In this document: positions 63,489 through 64,000 of the stretch, piece after piece
Numbering within the stretch: position 1 is the stretch's first letter
How the letters are laid out: each line of letters starts with the position of its first letter
Origin: Amia ocellicauda
Lineage: Eukaryota > Chordata > Actinopteri > Amiiformes > Amiidae
Direction of reading: 5' to 3'
Assembly: GCF_036373705.1 (NCBI RefSeq)
Contig: NW_027102724.1
Coordinates: forward strand, 1 to 64,000
DNA length: 64,000 nt
Notes under the pieces: generated by a model
Seen by the model: the letters and a program-made list of their open reading frames with translations, nothing else
Databases searched by the model: none
Told to the model about the DNA's origin: nothing
Translations under genes and position numbers: made by a program

Positions 63489-63713
63489 CTATATCAACAA
63501 ATATACCTGTTTCTTTATCTTGTAGGCACACACCTCAGTTACATATGTAAATAAAACAACAATATGACCTATTTTAAAAGTAAACAGAGGTGTATTAAAC
63601 ATGCTCAGTAAAAGGTCATACAGATGTTGATGAAATGGCCTAATATCATTCTTGGCCCCCTTGAGCCCTTCATCCCAGTGTTCGTACCCCCCGGTCTTTG
63701 TTACAGCAGCCAT
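63489..63713 (-). CDS. 74-residue small frame, unknown (unit 4)
   Basis: This starts MAAVTKTGGYEHWDEGLKGA directly after the 55-residue frame's stop and ends with a hydrophobic stretch (IGHIVVLFTYVTEVCAY) that could be membrane-inserted. Related frames in the other units are shorter, so it may be non-functional or spurious. Confidence 0.3.
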   Translation of the reverse strand: MAAVTKTGGYEHWDEGLKGAKNDIRPFHQHLYDLLLSMFNTPLFTFKIGHIVVLFTYVTEVCAYKIKKQVYLLI

Positions 63714-63881
63714 TCACTTTTCCAGGTTTGAAAGTTGATCCTCATCGATGGTTAAATCTGTAGAGAAAAGGCTCGCGTTGGCTACTTTTCTGTCAAGCAC
63801 ATGGTGTAATAGCGCTCTCAGGTTAGCTGCAGAGTGTTGATGACAGAACCAGTTGCAGAAGCAGTCCAGAACATTCCCCAT
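63714..63881 (-). CDS. 55-residue Cys-rich small protein, unknown (unit 4)
   Basis: This is the fourth open copy of the MGNVLDCFCNWFC frame. Confidence 0.45.
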   Translation of the reverse strand: MGNVLDCFCNWFCHQHSAANLRALLHHVLDRKVANASLFSTDLTIDEDQLSNLEK

Positions 63882-63893
63882 GTTCAAAGTCCC

Positions 63894-64000
63894 TTAGTTC
63901 AGGTCAGAGTCTGAATCAGTGGCGTAGATGTCGAATTCTTCGTCGCTGCCCCCAGCTTTAACTTCTTTACGGAAGAAATAAGCTTTTAGCTTGCCAGCGG
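63894..64000 (-). CDS. 282-residue accessory protein, C-terminal end only (unit 4, cut by window edge)
   Basis: The acidic C-terminus seen at 9925-10773 is present. The rest lies beyond the window. Confidence 0.6.
   Translation of the reverse strand, partial: AGKLKAYFFRKEVKAGGSDEEFDIYATDSDSDLN

Larger units (their letters stand above)
1..64000. repeat. Head-to-tail tandem array of a Polinton/adintovirus-like element
   Basis: The same gene order recurs four times in the same orientation. The sequence at position 1 recurs at 18832, 37032 and 53953, giving periods of 18831, 18200 and 16921 bp. The period differences fall mainly in the tRNA-bearing spacers, where cassette number varies. No unrelated host sequence separates the units. 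A real tandem array, a concatemeric insertion or an assembly collapse/expansion could each give this picture; small differences between units argue against one read path being copied. Confidence 0.97.
49528..64000. mobile_element. Element unit 4 (right part outside the window), Polinton/adintovirus-like
   Basis: This unit runs from the palindromic promoter to the window edge, inside the 282-residue accessory gene. Its polymerase-to-capsid part resembles unit 3. Its core, penton and integrase part (about 60.9-63.4 kb) resembles unit 1, so it looks mosaic. It is broken, with about five interruptions. Confidence 0.92.

Overview
The window is one head-to-tail tandem array of a Polinton/Maverick-type (adintovirus-like) element. 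There are parts of four units and no ordinary host gene. Unit 1 (1-14460) enters the window inside its polymerase gene. Units 2 (14461-32605) and 3 (32606-49527) are complete. Unit 4 (49528-64000) leaves the window inside an accessory gene. I place each unit start at a small symmetric promoter-like palindrome. The units look nearly identical by eye, so the amplification appears recent, or the array is kept alike by exchange. Several core modules are interrupted in every unit, so I treat the units as fossils.

Each unit has two divergent arms. The rightward (+) arm carries a multi-block accessory region with consensus-like splice sites, a 272-residue reading frame with an internal repeat, a protein-primed family B DNA polymerase, an A32/FtsK-type packaging ATPase, a small basic protein with a hydrophobic tail, and a roughly 216-residue protein of unknown role. 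The leftward (-) arm, read from its promoter, carries a 232-residue protein of unknown role, a 282-residue Cys/His-motif protein, a 55-residue Cys-rich frame, a DDE integrase with a chromodomain, penton-like and core (PX-like) virion proteins, a double-jelly-roll major capsid protein, and an adenain-type cysteine protease. The arms meet tail to tail at a poly-T tract with overlapping poly(A) signals. Replication, integration, packaging, maturation and capsid modules are therefore all recognisable.

The least expected part is the divergent spacer between the 232-residue gene and the next unit's promoter. It holds tandem cassettes, each built around a 73-nt tRNA-Val gene with anticodon AAC or CAC. 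I count four, three and two tRNA-Val copies in successive spacers. Most keep a plausible cloverleaf and both internal RNA polymerase III boxes. The first T-run lies about 40-70 nt beyond the tRNA, so a transcript would carry a 3' trailer. The cassettes also contain copies of the 5' part of the element's own 232-residue gene, which shows they grew by local duplication inside the element. Differences in cassette number account for most of the differences in unit length.

The host is most likely a vertebrate, probably a ray-finned fish. The tRNA-Val sequences are very close to vertebrate tRNA-Val as I remember it, and this element type is abundant in fish genomes. That is inference; no host gene is present to test it.
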